This document shows, piece after piece, positions 52,780-61,798 of a stretch of 64,000 nt of DNA. Source of the stretch: ZC4RG30 sp039917615 (GTDB lineage: Bacteria > Pseudomonadota > Gammaproteobacteria > Steroidobacterales > Steroidobacteraceae); the NCBI GenBank assembly GCA_039917615.1, contig JBDSJD010000017.1:278071-342070 (forward strand). The letters run 5' to 3'. Below the pieces are notes generated by a model. It was not told the DNA's origin. It was given only the letters and a program-made list of their open reading frames with translations, and searched no databases. A program made the position numbers and the translations under genes. Numbering within the stretch: the first letter of the stretch is position 1; each line of letters starts with the position of its first letter.

Positions 52780-53469
52780 TTATTCAGCCCAGGGCAGGGT
52801 CGTCGAGACCGAAAGTATCGCGCGACCATTCAGGCCGTCCGTACCGTCAACCCACTTCAGGGTCGTGGCGAAGTTGCCAAAGCTCTTGCCCACGCCGATC
52901 GAATAGTCGGTGACCGAGCTGGCCCAGTAGTCCCCGTCACTCATCCCCACATGGGCCAGCAGCGAGAAATCCTTCGGCAGCGGAATGGTTGCATTGCCTT
53001 CGAGGTAGAACCCGGATCGGTCGGTACTGAAGTAGTCATCCGAGTACCAGAGCTTGCCCGCGAACCAGCCTTTGCTAAGGCCCGCGTAGATTTCCACCGT
53101 GTTGCCGCTGCTCGCGCTCAAATACGTGTAGTAGGTGGCGCCAAAATCGAAGCCGAAGCTTTTTGCAGCATCGCCGCCGGCAAAGCCCACGGTGTAATCC
53201 ATCTCGATGTCGGGCTTCTGATCCGGGGTGAAGGTGTCAAAGTCAACGTTGCTGCCCCAGATGCCGGCGTAAAAGCCGCTTTCAAAGGAATAGTTCGCGC
53301 CTAGCTGCAGGGCCGGCTTGATATCGTCGTCCTGCTCCGGGTTTGTCTGGGAGACACCGCGGAAGTCGTAGTCGGAAGTGAGGGTCGGGGTGAAGGTGAA
53401 GCCAGCAGCATTCGCCAGGCCGGCCGTAACAAGCAGCGCCCCGGCGACAGCAATTCGTGACTTGATCAT
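52780..53469 (-). CDS. TorF-family porin, copy 2
   Basis: 229 aa. Signal MIKSRIAVAGALLVTAGLANA and barrel strands TPTLTSDYDFRGVSQTNPEQ, MDYTVGFAGGDAAKSFGFDFG, ending SVSTTLPWAE. Same family and architecture as the copy downstream; a tandem duplication followed by divergence. Upstream gap is 347 nt with a matching promoter. Confidence 0.9.
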   Translation of the reverse strand: MIKSRIAVAGALLVTAGLANAAGFTFTPTLTSDYDFRGVSQTNPEQDDDIKPALQLGANYSFESGFYAGIWGSNVDFDTFTPDQKPDIEMDYTVGFAGGDAAKSFGFDFGATYYTYLSASSGNTVEIYAGLSKGWFAGKLWYSDDYFSTDRSGFYLEGNATIPLPKDFSLLAHVGMSDGDYWASSVTDYSIGVGKSFGNFATTLKWVDGTDGLNGRAILSVSTTLPWAE

Positions 53470-53816
53470 TAATAAATCTCCTGATTGGACATATTGGAGG
53501 CGCCTGTTGTAAGCGCCCTACGCCAGTGCGTGGATAGCAGCGTACCAAGTACCACTGTTGCGTAAAAGCCCCATCACATCTGCAGTTCCGCTGGGACCTG
53601 CTTGGCGCCATTCTGAGTAAAATAACTATTTGATTTATATAATGATTTATATTTATTTGAGGCGATCTCTTTGCCACGTGGAGATCAGACCGTTGCCGAG
53701 TTTAGGTGACTTGTGGCGCAATTGAACGCCAGATCACGTTGTTGTCGCTATTGAGCAACGAACACTTGCGCTAATGGCCAACCCAAGCTTGGGCACAAAC
53801 CAGCCCCGCCGCACAG
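53470..53816. promoter_or_regulatory. 347-nt gap: TorF copy 2 promoter and AT-rich tract
   Basis: Holds the minus-strand promoter TTTACG (53561-53566), N16, TACGCT (53539-53544) and the leader block at 53505-53521 that is 15/17 identical to copy 1. A strikingly AT-rich stretch at about 53620-53660 carries two ATGATTTATAT-like repeats and could be an upstream activator or IHF/OmpR-type site. No gene is visible between this and the TolC-like stop. Confidence 0.55.
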
Positions 53817-55007
53817 TTACAGGCCGCTGACTGCGGCCCAGTCCCCTGCTGCCAAGGCGAGCGCGGAGCGCGTGCGCCAGTATTCCCGCAGCACTCCGAC
53901 GTAAGTCGGGTCGACCATCAGCTGCTCCCGCTCACCCTCGAACTGCTGCAGCTGCTGGCGCATGGCCCGCAGCTCTGCCGCCTGCACGCGGATCTCCGTG
54001 CGCGCGGCAAGCTGCGCGGCTTCGAGCCTGCGCAGTGCAATGTGCAGTTCGGCATCGGACTGCAGTAACAGTGCCAGGCGCTGGTCGAACAGCGGAATTT
54101 CCGCCACGACGTTGGGGCCAGTGAACGCGGTGCCCCCGATGGCCTTGTCGCGGAACAGGCCGATGTCCAGTTGATTCAGCCAGCGAAAGCGGCGGTGCAT
54201 GGCCAGCGCGCGAAGCCGCACATCCACCGCCTTTGCAGCGGCGCGCAGATCGAGGCGTTGCTGCATGGCCGCGGCTTCTATCGCCACCGGATCCGGGTCC
54301 GTATCCGGAACAGCCGGCAGGTGCGCGACCACCTCCCAGTCGTCGCGCCATCCGGTTACTCCCATGAGTTCGCCGAGCCTGGCGCGCGTGGTGGCGACAG
54401 TCAGTTCCGACTGGATCGCCTGGTCCTGGCCATCGTGCTGATGAATCTGCAAAGCGGCACAGTATTCCAGCCACGCCTGCACCACTTGTGCGGCGTGTGA
54501 TACGGCCTGCTGCGCGGTTTCGTAACGCGCGCGCTCCAGGTCATGCCGGGCGGTCGCAGCCCGATCGTGCATGGTCAGCAGCGCTATCACATTCTGCAGC
54601 ACGCCGATGCTGACGCTGCGCTCCGGATAAAAAGCAGCCAGATCCCCACCGGGTTTGCGCGAACCAACGATTGCAACCGGATTCGGCGGTGTTAGCGCCG
54701 CCACGAGTTCGGCACGGGAAATGGTCAGTTGTTCCAGCCAGACCTGCAGGCTGGGATTGATGAGGAATGCCACCCCGACTGCTTCGTCGAGGGTGACGCC
54801 ACCTTCCAGCAACTCTGACGCGCGTACGCGCGCCGCCTGGTCCGCTGCGGAATCGCGGCGCCACTCGAGACTGGCGCGGGAATGCGAACGCACGAGTTGC
54901 GCTGTGGCCTCGACATTCTCCCGTGTCGATGGCACTGCGCAGGCCGCCGCGACAAGGGCCATCGCGCAAGCCAGGAGGCATCGTGTGATGGACCGGTACC
55001 TATGCAT
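53817..55007 (-). CDS. Shortened TolC-family outer-membrane efflux lipoprotein
   Basis: 396 aa with lipobox VAAAC (Cys23). TolC repeats are recognisable: DEAVGVAFLINPSLQVWLEQ, TPPNPVAIVG, FPxS-like second-repeat start GTAFTGPNVVAEIPLFDQRL, and the closing LREYWRTRSALALAAGD. In each of the two repeats the helical hairpin that forms the periplasmic tunnel lacks about 35-40 residues (around residues 180 and 365), so the protein is shorter than usual family members. Could be a genuinely short channel or a decaying gene. The ABC/FtsX/HlyD genes 2.5 kb away are candidate partners. Confidence 0.78.
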   Translation of the reverse strand: MHRYRSITRCLLACAMALVAAACAVPSTRENVEATAQLVRSHSRASLEWRRDSAADQAARVRASELLEGGVTLDEAVGVAFLINPSLQVWLEQLTISRAELVAALTPPNPVAIVGSRKPGGDLAAFYPERSVSIGVLQNVIALLTMHDRAATARHDLERARYETAQQAVSHAAQVVQAWLEYCAALQIHQHDGQDQAIQSELTVATTRARLGELMGVTGWRDDWEVVAHLPAVPDTDPDPVAIEAAAMQQRLDLRAAAKAVDVRLRALAMHRRFRWLNQLDIGLFRDKAIGGTAFTGPNVVAEIPLFDQRLALLLQSDAELHIALRRLEAAQLAARTEIRVQAAELRAMRQQLQQFEGEREQLMVDPTYVGVLREYWRTRSALALAAGDWAAVSGL

Positions 55008-55076
55008 GGGCCGCCACTATATAGTGCCGCGACTGCGTGGACCATTCCTGATGAGATCAAGATGAGCCTTGGAACA

Positions 55077-56051
55077 ATGAGCACGAGACCCCGCATCCTC
55101 TTGACCCGCCGCTGGACCGAAGAGGTTGAGCGTCATCTGGCCGAACGTTTTGACGTGACGCTGAACGAAAGCGACGTGCCCATGAACGCTGCAGGCTTGC
55201 GCAGCGCCATGCGCGATCACGACGCAATATGCCCCACCGTCACCGATCGCATCGACGACAGCGTGCTGTCGACCGAGGGTCGACGCGTGCAATTGATCGG
55301 GAACTTTGGCGTGGGCTACAACCACATCGATGTCGAGGCGGCGAAACGGCTGGGCATCCGCGTATCCAACACGCCGGATGTGCTGACAGACACCACCGCG
55401 GACCTTGCCATCCTGCTGCTGCTGATGACCACGCGCCGCGCCGGCGAAGGCGAGCGCGAACTGCGCGCGGGCCACTGGACCGGCTGGCGCCCCACGCACA
55501 TGATGGGGCAGAGCCTGACGGGCAAGCTGCTAGGGTTGATCGGCTTCGGACGCATTGCGCAGGCCACGGCGCGCAAGGCGCACCAGGGGTTTGGCATGCG
55601 CATCGCCTACAACGGTCGCCGCCGCGCCAGCGCAGCCGTCGAGCAGGAGACCCAAGCCGAATTCATCGATTCCGTCGACGAGCTGGTGGCCACCTGCGAC
55701 GTGGTGTCGCTGCACTGCCCAGGCGGCGCCAGCACATTCCACCTGATAAACGCCGAACGGCTGCGCCTCATGAAGCGCAGCGCGGTGCTCATCAATACCG
55801 CGCGCGGCCCGGTGGTCGATGAAGAGGCGCTGGTCGCGGCACTCACCGCGAAACGCATCGCGGCTGCTGGCCTTGATGTTTACGAAGACGAACCGCGCGT
55901 GCACCCGGGCCTGTTGCAGCTCGAGAACGCTGTGTTGCTGCCGCACCTGGGCAGCGCGACGCTGGAAACCCGCACCGCCATGGGCATGCGCGTTGCGCAC
56001 AACCTGGAAGCGTATTTTGCAGGTCAGCCGCTGCGCGATCCGGTGGTCTAG
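55077..56051 (+). CDS. Glyoxylate/hydroxypyruvate reductase (D-2-hydroxyacid dehydrogenase)
   Basis: 324 aa from ATG 55077 (ATG 55062 also possible). NAD(P)-binding LLGLIGFGRIAQATARKA, NFGVGYNHIDVEAAKRLGI, active-site Arg in NTARGPVVDEEAL, Glu in VYEDEPRVHPGLL and His in LLPHLGSATLETR. Reduces glyoxylate or hydroxypyruvate to glycolate or D-glycerate. Followed after 9 nt by a glycerate kinase, so glycerate formation and phosphorylation are probably coupled. Confidence 0.93.
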   Translation: MSTRPRILLTRRWTEEVERHLAERFDVTLNESDVPMNAAGLRSAMRDHDAICPTVTDRIDDSVLSTEGRRVQLIGNFGVGYNHIDVEAAKRLGIRVSNTPDVLTDTTADLAILLLLMTTRRAGEGERELRAGHWTGWRPTHMMGQSLTGKLLGLIGFGRIAQATARKAHQGFGMRIAYNGRRRASAAVEQETQAEFIDSVDELVATCDVVSLHCPGGASTFHLINAERLRLMKRSAVLINTARGPVVDEEALVAALTAKRIAAAGLDVYEDEPRVHPGLLQLENAVLLPHLGSATLETRTAMGMRVAHNLEAYFAGQPLRDPVV

Positions 56052-56060
56052 GTTCAGGCG

Positions 56061-56936
56061 ATGCAGGACTGGATCGGGCAATTTCTGCAGCGGGAACGGC
56101 TGCCGGATGCCTATCGCCTGACGATTGCCAACGCCCTCGTACCGCTCGCAGCCGCAATCTTGACACGCGCGCGGCTCAGCGATCACATGGTGGTGATCGG
56201 ACTGTGCGGCGCGCAGGGCAGCGGCAAATCCACCGCAGCCGCGGCGCTGGTTGAGATCCTGCAGCGCGAGGACATGCCTGCGGTGGCGCTTTCCATCGAC
56301 GATTTCTATCTGCCGCGTGCGGCGCGCGTGGAGTTGTCACGCACAGTCCATCCACTGCTGGTCACGCGCGGCGTGCCGGGCACCCACGATGTAGAACTAG
56401 CGCAGGCGACCATCGATTCACTGGCAGAAGAAGAGCCCACGTTGCTGCCCGCCTTCGACAAGGCCACCGACGACAGGCGGCCGCGTGGCCAGTGGCGCTC
56501 CTGCCAGGGGCCGATGCGCGTGGTGATTCTGGAGGGCTGGTGTGTGGGCGCATTGCCCCAGACGACCGCGCAACTGGCCGCACCCGTGAATGCGCTGGAA
56601 CGGGACGAAGATCCGGATGGTCGCTGGCGCCGGCATGTGAATGCAGCGCTCACCGGCCGGTACGCGGCGCTGTTCGATCGGCTGTCAGTGCTGGTGTTGC
56701 TGGCCGCACCCTCGTTTGAGGTGGTGCGTCGCTGGCGCGGCGAACAGGAACAACGCCTGCGCGAACGGCTGTCGCGCGAAGGTGGCGACGCCAGCCGGGT
56801 GATGAGCGATGACGCCATCGCCCGCTTCATCGCCCACTATGAACGCGTCACGCGGCACATCCTGCAGGAGATGCCGCAACGCGCCGATCACCTCATTTGT
56901 CTTGATGAGCAGCGAGGCGCGCGATACCAGCGGTGA
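56061..56936 (+). CDS. D-glycerate 3-kinase-like P-loop kinase
   Basis: 291 aa. P-loop GLCGAQGSGKST at about 47-58, lid region SIDDFYLPRAARVELSRTVHP, LLTRGVPGTHDVELA-type motif (LVTRGVPGTHDVELA), EGWCVGALPQ and RHVNAALTGRYAALFDRLSVLV, the pattern of plant-type D-glycerate 3-kinases. Converts D-glycerate to 3-phosphoglycerate. Its 3' end overlaps the convergent ppa gene by 44 nt. Confidence 0.88.
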   Translation: MQDWIGQFLQRERLPDAYRLTIANALVPLAAAILTRARLSDHMVVIGLCGAQGSGKSTAAAALVEILQREDMPAVALSIDDFYLPRAARVELSRTVHPLLVTRGVPGTHDVELAQATIDSLAEEEPTLLPAFDKATDDRRPRGQWRSCQGPMRVVILEGWCVGALPQTTAQLAAPVNALERDEDPDGRWRRHVNAALTGRYAALFDRLSVLVLLAAPSFEVVRRWRGEQEQRLRERLSREGGDASRVMSDDAIARFIAHYERVTRHILQEMPQRADHLICLDEQRGARYQR

Positions 56937-57432
56937 TGAAGCCGCGGGCCTCTTCGGCATCGCCCCAGCCAGTGACCTTCACCCACTTGGTGGATTCCAG
57001 ATCCTTGTAGTGTTCGAAAAAGTGCTGAATCTGCTGGATGGTGATCAGCGGCAGGTCGGTGTAATTGTGCACATGCTCATAGCGCCGCGTCAGTTTCGGC
57101 ACTGGCACTGCAACGATCTTTTCGTCGCCACCGGCCTCATCCAGCATCTTCAGCACGCCCACCGGACGCACAGCGATGACCGAGCCAGGCATCAGGCCGC
57201 GCTGGTTGGCGATGATCACATCGCAGGGATCGCCGTCTTCCGACAAGGTGTGCGGGATGAAGCCGTAGTTGCCCGGATAACGCATAGCCGTGTAGAGAAA
57301 CCGATCGACCACCAGCGCGCCCGAAGCCTTGTGCATCTCGTATTTGATTGGCTCGCCGCCCACGGGAACCTCCACGACAACATTGACTTCATGTGGAGGG
57401 TTGGCGCCAATCGGCAGGGCTTCCAGTCGCAT
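56893..57432 (-). CDS. ppa: Inorganic pyrophosphatase
   Basis: 179 aa family I enzyme: VPVGGEPIKYEMHKASGALV, YPGNYGFIPHTLSEDGDPCD with metal-binding Asp residues, VGVLKMLDEAGGDEKIVAVP and FFEHYKDLESTKWVKVTGW. Hydrolyses PPi. The last 44 nt overlap the convergent glycerate kinase gene, with both C-termini intact. Confidence 0.97.
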   Translation of the reverse strand: MRLEALPIGANPPHEVNVVVEVPVGGEPIKYEMHKASGALVVDRFLYTAMRYPGNYGFIPHTLSEDGDPCDVIIANQRGLMPGSVIAVRPVGVLKMLDEAGGDEKIVAVPVPKLTRRYEHVHNYTDLPLITIQQIQHFFEHYKDLESTKWVKVTGWGDAEEARGFITAGIARLAAHQDK

Positions 57433-57490
57433 TATCAGGCTCCGGGGACAAGGTCAGGGGGATGGCCCTTACTATAATTTATCGCGCATC

Positions 57491-58225
57491 ATGAAGCCCA
57501 TGAACCAGCCCACAGATGTCGCGCAGCCCGTGTTTCGTCTCGAAGGCGTGCAGAAGCGCTATGGCGAGGGCGAGGCTGCGGTGCTCGCCCTGCGCGGCGT
57601 GGACCTGACCGTGGCGCGCGGCGAGCTGATCGTGCTGCTTGGGCCATCCGGCTCGGGCAAATCCACGCTGCTGAACATACTCGGTGGACTGGATCGTCCC
57701 ACGGCAGGTCACTGCTGGTTCGGCGGTCTGGATCTGGCCAACGCCGGCGACGCTGAGATCACACGCTTCCGGCGCCATCACGTCGGCTTCGTATTCCAAT
57801 TCTACAATCTCATCGCAAGCCTTACCGCTGAAGAAAACGTGGAACTGGTCACCGAAGTGTCGGACGACCCGATGTCGGCGGCAGACGCACTCGCGCTGGT
57901 TGGACTTGCGACACGCGCTCATCATTTTCCCGCGCAGCTATCCGGCGGCGAGCAGCAGCGGGTGGCCATCGCGCGCGCCATTGCCAAACGCCCGCAGGTG
58001 CTGCTGTGTGATGAACCCACGGGCGCGCTCGACGTTGCCACAGGCATCCGCGTGCTTGAAACGCTGGTCACCGCCAACCGGGAGCTGGGCACCACCACGC
58101 TGCTGATCACGCACAACGCCGATATCGCGCAGATCGGCGATCGCGTGGTGCGGTTCGCCGACGGCGCCATCCGCAGTATCGACACCAACACCGAACGACG
58201 CGCACCGCAGGATCTGCACTGGTGA
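57491..58225 (+). CDS. ABC transporter ATP-binding protein (MacB/LolD type)
   Basis: 244 aa from ATG 57491 (ATG 57500 possible). Walker A LLGPSGSGKSTLLNILGG, Q-loop FVFQFYNLIASLTAEENVEL, signature LSGGEQQRVAIARA and Walker B LLCDEPTGALD are typical of ATPases paired with FtsX-like permeases. Divergent from ppa; its stop overlaps the permease start (GTGA). Confidence 0.94.
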   Translation: MKPMNQPTDVAQPVFRLEGVQKRYGEGEAAVLALRGVDLTVARGELIVLLGPSGSGKSTLLNILGGLDRPTAGHCWFGGLDLANAGDAEITRFRRHHVGFVFQFYNLIASLTAEENVELVTEVSDDPMSAADALALVGLATRAHHFPAQLSGGEQQRVAIARAIAKRPQVLLCDEPTGALDVATGIRVLETLVTANRELGTTTLLITHNADIAQIGDRVVRFADGAIRSIDTNTERRAPQDLHW

Positions 58226-60597
58226 TATCAAGGCTTGCCAAGCTGGATCGCAAGCTGCTGCGGGATTTGCTGCGCATGAAGATGCAGATGGCTGCCGTCA
58301 GCGCAGTGCTGGCCTGTGGCGTGGTGCTGGCGGTGATGGCCAATGGCATGTACGACTCGCTCGAGCGCGCCCGCGATCGCTACTACGCCCAGTACCGCAT
58401 GGCCGACATGGCCGCAGCGGTGGTGCGTGCACCACTGAGCCTGGTGCCGCAACTCGAGGCGGTGGCTGGCGTGCGCGCGCTGGAAGCGCGAGTGGCGGGC
58501 GTGGGCCTGCTGGACATGCCAGGCCGCGGCGATCCCGTGTCGGCGCGACTGGTGTCGCTGCCGCCCGATCGCGCCCCGCGGGTCAACAACATTGTGCTGC
58601 GCGCCGGCCGCATGCCCAATCCTGCGCGCAGCGGCGAGGTCCTGATCAATGAAGCATTTGCGAAAGCAAATCATCTTGCGGCAGACGCCACGCTCAGCGC
58701 ACTGATCTATGGCCACAAGCGTCAGGTGACGGTTGTCGGCATCGCCAGCAGCCCCGAATTCGTGTTTGCGGTGGCGCCGGGCGCCATGCTGCCTGAACCT
58801 GAGCGCTTCGGCGTGTTGTGGATGGGCCGCGAGGAACTGGCACGCGCTTTCGACCTTGATGGCGCTTTCAACGACGTTGTACTGGTGCTCGATCCCGGCG
58901 CCAATGCACGGCTGGTGGCAGTAGATATTGACCGCTTGCTTGCGCGGCATGGCGGCCGCGGCGCCTATGGCCGGGACCGCATGCTGTCGGCGCAGTTCAT
59001 GGCCGACGAGCTGACTTCACTGCGCACCATGGCGACCATCCTGCCGCCGTTCTTCCTGCTGGTGGCGGCATTCCTGCTGAATGTATCGCTGTCGCGGCTG
59101 GTGGCCACCGAGCGCTCGAACATCGGGTTGCTTAAATCCTTCGGTTACACCAATTCTGCCATTGCCTTGCACTATGGCAAGTTCGCCTTAACCTTCGGCG
59201 TGGCGGGCGGCCTCATCGGCATGATCGGCGGGCGCGTGGTCGGCGGCTACGTCGGTGCAATCTACGCCAATATCTATCAGATCCCGGGCCTGGGTTTCGA
59301 TGCGGGACCAGCTGTGTATCTGAATGCGCTGGCGATCACGCTGCTCGCAGCGCTGGCCGGTGCGGTGCAGGCTGTGCTCAAGGCCGTGCGCATGCCGCCA
59401 GCTGCTGCACTGGCGCCGCCGGCTCCGGCCGGTTTCAGCCGCCTGGGCCAGTCACTCGAACGTTTTGCCGCCCGGCTCGACGGCAAGTCGCGCATGGTGG
59501 CGCGGCGCATCCTGCGCTTTCCACGCCGTTCACTGACCACGGTGGTGGGCATTGCGCTGGCCATGGGCCTCCTGATCACGACGCAGCATTTTCCACTGGC
59601 CATCGACCGCATCGTGGCCGTGACCTTCGGTGTGGCGCAGCGCATGGATGTGTTGCTGGCGTTCTCGGAAGTGGCCGACGATTCCATCCTGCGCGACGTC
59701 GGCCGTCTGCCCGGCGTGCTGAAAGTGGAGGCATTGCGCAGCAGCGAGGTGATCTTCGAAGCCGGCAGTCACCGCCGGCGCAGCTCGATTTCCGGTGTGC
59801 CCGCGGGCGCAACGCTAAACCGCCTGCTCGACGCCAACCTCGTGGCAGTTGCGGCGCGCCCCGACGGGCTGACGCTATCCGACAACCTTGCGGGCAAGTT
59901 AGGCGTGTCACTGGGCGATACGGTGCGCATCCAGGCAACCGACGGCCACCGCGCGACGGCGGACCTGCCCGTGGTGGCAATAGTCAGACCCTACCTTGCC
60001 GCCTCTTCATACATTGATCTGGATTCGCTCAATCGCATGTTGCGCGAACCCGGGCGGGTGACGGCGGCACATCTGCTGATCGACAGCCGCCAGCGGGCCG
60101 CCTTCAGCGCCAGGGTCAAGCAGCTGCCACGCATCGTGTCGGTGAGCTTTCTCGAGAATGCCCGGGCGTCGATGAGCAAACTGCTGAACGAAGGCAGCGG
60201 CTTCTTCTCGGGATTGTTCATCCTGTTCTCGTCCCTGATGGCCGCGGGCGTGGCATTCTCCGCGGCGCGCGTCACGCTGGCAGAACAGGAGCGCGACCTG
60301 GCAACGCTGCGGGTGCTGGGCTTTGGTCGCCGCGAAGCTTCTTATGTGCTCCTGGCGGAAATTGGCGCCCTGCTGCTGGTGGCATTGCCGATCGGTGTGG
60401 TCATCGGCGCAGGGATGTCGCGCTGGCTGATGTCGCAGTTCCAGACCGACCTGTTTACCTTTCCCTATGTAACCAGCGCGCTGGCATACGCCAAGCCGGC
60501 GCTATTTGTGGCAGCCGCCGTCATGACGGCCACGCTGCTCGTGCGGCGCGGCGTGGATCGACTGGACCTCGTCGGCGTGTTGAAATCGAGGGATTGA
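58222..60597 (+). CDS. FtsX-like ABC transporter permease
   Basis: 791 aa, GTG start overlapping the ATPase stop. Two FtsX/MacB-type units: a first transmembrane helix (QMAAVSAVLACGVVLAVMANG), a large periplasmic domain, a membrane block with FLLVAAFLLNVSLSRLVATE and SFGYTNSAIALHYGKFALTF, then a second periplasmic domain and C-terminal membrane block (LATLRVLGFGRREASYVLLA). Mechanotransmission exporter or lipid/lipoprotein handler; substrate unknown. Confidence 0.92.
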   Translation: MISRLAKLDRKLLRDLLRMKMQMAAVSAVLACGVVLAVMANGMYDSLERARDRYYAQYRMADMAAAVVRAPLSLVPQLEAVAGVRALEARVAGVGLLDMPGRGDPVSARLVSLPPDRAPRVNNIVLRAGRMPNPARSGEVLINEAFAKANHLAADATLSALIYGHKRQVTVVGIASSPEFVFAVAPGAMLPEPERFGVLWMGREELARAFDLDGAFNDVVLVLDPGANARLVAVDIDRLLARHGGRGAYGRDRMLSAQFMADELTSLRTMATILPPFFLLVAAFLLNVSLSRLVATERSNIGLLKSFGYTNSAIALHYGKFALTFGVAGGLIGMIGGRVVGGYVGAIYANIYQIPGLGFDAGPAVYLNALAITLLAALAGAVQAVLKAVRMPPAAALAPPAPAGFSRLGQSLERFAARLDGKSRMVARRILRFPRRSLTTVVGIALAMGLLITTQHFPLAIDRIVAVTFGVAQRMDVLLAFSEVADDSILRDVGRLPGVLKVEALRSSEVIFEAGSHRRRSSISGVPAGATLNRLLDANLVAVAARPDGLTLSDNLAGKLGVSLGDTVRIQATDGHRATADLPVVAIVRPYLAASSYIDLDSLNRMLREPGRVTAAHLLIDSRQRAAFSARVKQLPRIVSVSFLENARASMSKLLNEGSGFFSGLFILFSSLMAAGVAFSAARVTLAEQERDLATLRVLGFGRREASYVLLAEIGALLLVALPIGVVIGAGMSRWLMSQFQTDLFTFPYVTSALAYAKPALFVAAAVMTATLLVRRGVDRLDLVGVLKSRD

Positions 60598-61763
60598 TGA
60601 GCAATGCAGACTTCAAGACGCGCTCCCGGCGCGTCCGCAACATCTGGATCGTGGTGATCCTTCTGGCCGCCGCTGCGGCGGCATGGGGCATGTGGCCGCG
60701 GCCTACGGAAGAGGATCTCGTCACCATCGACAGCGGCGATGTGCGCGTGGAACTGGTGGATGAGGGGCGCACTCGCATGCACGATGTCTACATCGTGTCC
60801 GCGCCGGTATCCGGCCGCGTGCTTCGTGTCGATGTGGAGCCCGGCGACACCGTGGCAAAGGGCACCATCATCGCCCGCATGACGCAGGCGGCCGCTGGTT
60901 TTCTGGATACGCGCAGCGATCTTTCCGCACGTGCCACTGTAGATGCCGCAGCGGCGTCGCTGCGTGCTGCCGATACCGACCTTGTGCTCGCTTCGCGCGA
61001 GCACGAGCGCATGCGCACGCTGGCCACGCAGAAGCTGGTGGCAACCGCCGCCGTGGATATCAGTCAGGCAAAGCTTGATTCCGCGCAGGCCGCGCGTGAC
61101 GCGGCCAAGGCCGGTCTGGCGCGCGCGCAAAGCGCATTGCAGCCAGCAGAACGCATGGCTGGCGGCAATATCGTGATCCGCGCACCGGTGGCCGGCAGTG
61201 TGTTGCGCGTGCCGCAGAAGAGCGAAAACGTCGTGCCGGTGGGCAGCCCATTGATCGAGATCGGCGACCGCGGCCATGTCGAAGTTGTGGCGGAATTCCT
61301 GTCGCAGGATGCGGTGCGCATGCGCGCCGGGCAGAAGGCCACCATCGAAAACTGGGGAGGTGCACCACTGGCTGCCACAGTTGATCGCATCGAACCGGTG
61401 GCGCGGCTAAAAATTTCCGCACTCGGTGTGGAAGAACAACGCACCAACGTCGTCTTGCAGTTCCTGGACCCCGCTGCCGCAAGTGCTCTGGGTCATGAAT
61501 TCCGGGTGGATGTGCGCGTCGCCGTGGAAGAGGCGGGCAATGTATTGCGGGCGCCGCTTGGCGCGCTGTTCCGGCACGATGCAGGCTGGGCGGTCTACAA
61601 GGTGGTCGATGGGCGCGCCCGTCTGACGGATGTCACGATCGGCATCGCCGATACCAGTTATCGGCAAATCACCGGCGGCCTCGCGGTTGGCGACCAGGTC
61701 GTGCTGTTTCCCGGCAGCACCATCAAGGACGGACAGCGGGTAACACAACGCCGGACTCATTAA
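60597..61763 (+). CDS. HlyD/MacA-type periplasmic adaptor
   Basis: 388 aa from ATG 60597, which overlaps the permease stop (TGATG). One N-terminal transmembrane helix (IWIVVILLAAAAAAWGMW), lipoyl-like half motifs VSAPVSGRVLRVDVEPGDTV and IRAPVAGSVLRVPQKSENVV, a coiled-coil hairpin between them (about 100-195), and a beta-barrel/MP domain. Links the FtsX permease to an outer-membrane channel, plausibly the TolC-like protein at 53.8 kb. Confidence 0.92.
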   Translation: MSNADFKTRSRRVRNIWIVVILLAAAAAAWGMWPRPTEEDLVTIDSGDVRVELVDEGRTRMHDVYIVSAPVSGRVLRVDVEPGDTVAKGTIIARMTQAAAGFLDTRSDLSARATVDAAAASLRAADTDLVLASREHERMRTLATQKLVATAAVDISQAKLDSAQAARDAAKAGLARAQSALQPAERMAGGNIVIRAPVAGSVLRVPQKSENVVPVGSPLIEIGDRGHVEVVAEFLSQDAVRMRAGQKATIENWGGAPLAATVDRIEPVARLKISALGVEEQRTNVVLQFLDPAAASALGHEFRVDVRVAVEEAGNVLRAPLGALFRHDAGWAVYKVVDGRARLTDVTIGIADTSYRQITGGLAVGDQVVLFPGSTIKDGQRVTQRRTH

Positions 61764-61798
61764 CCGGCGCGTGGGCCACGCTGGGGAGGGAACGATTG

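Noticed and set aside
52690..52800. tRNA-like GGGTTCAAAT in the gap between the TorF genes
   Set aside because: No cloverleaf can be drawn around it; acceptor and anticodon stems are missing.
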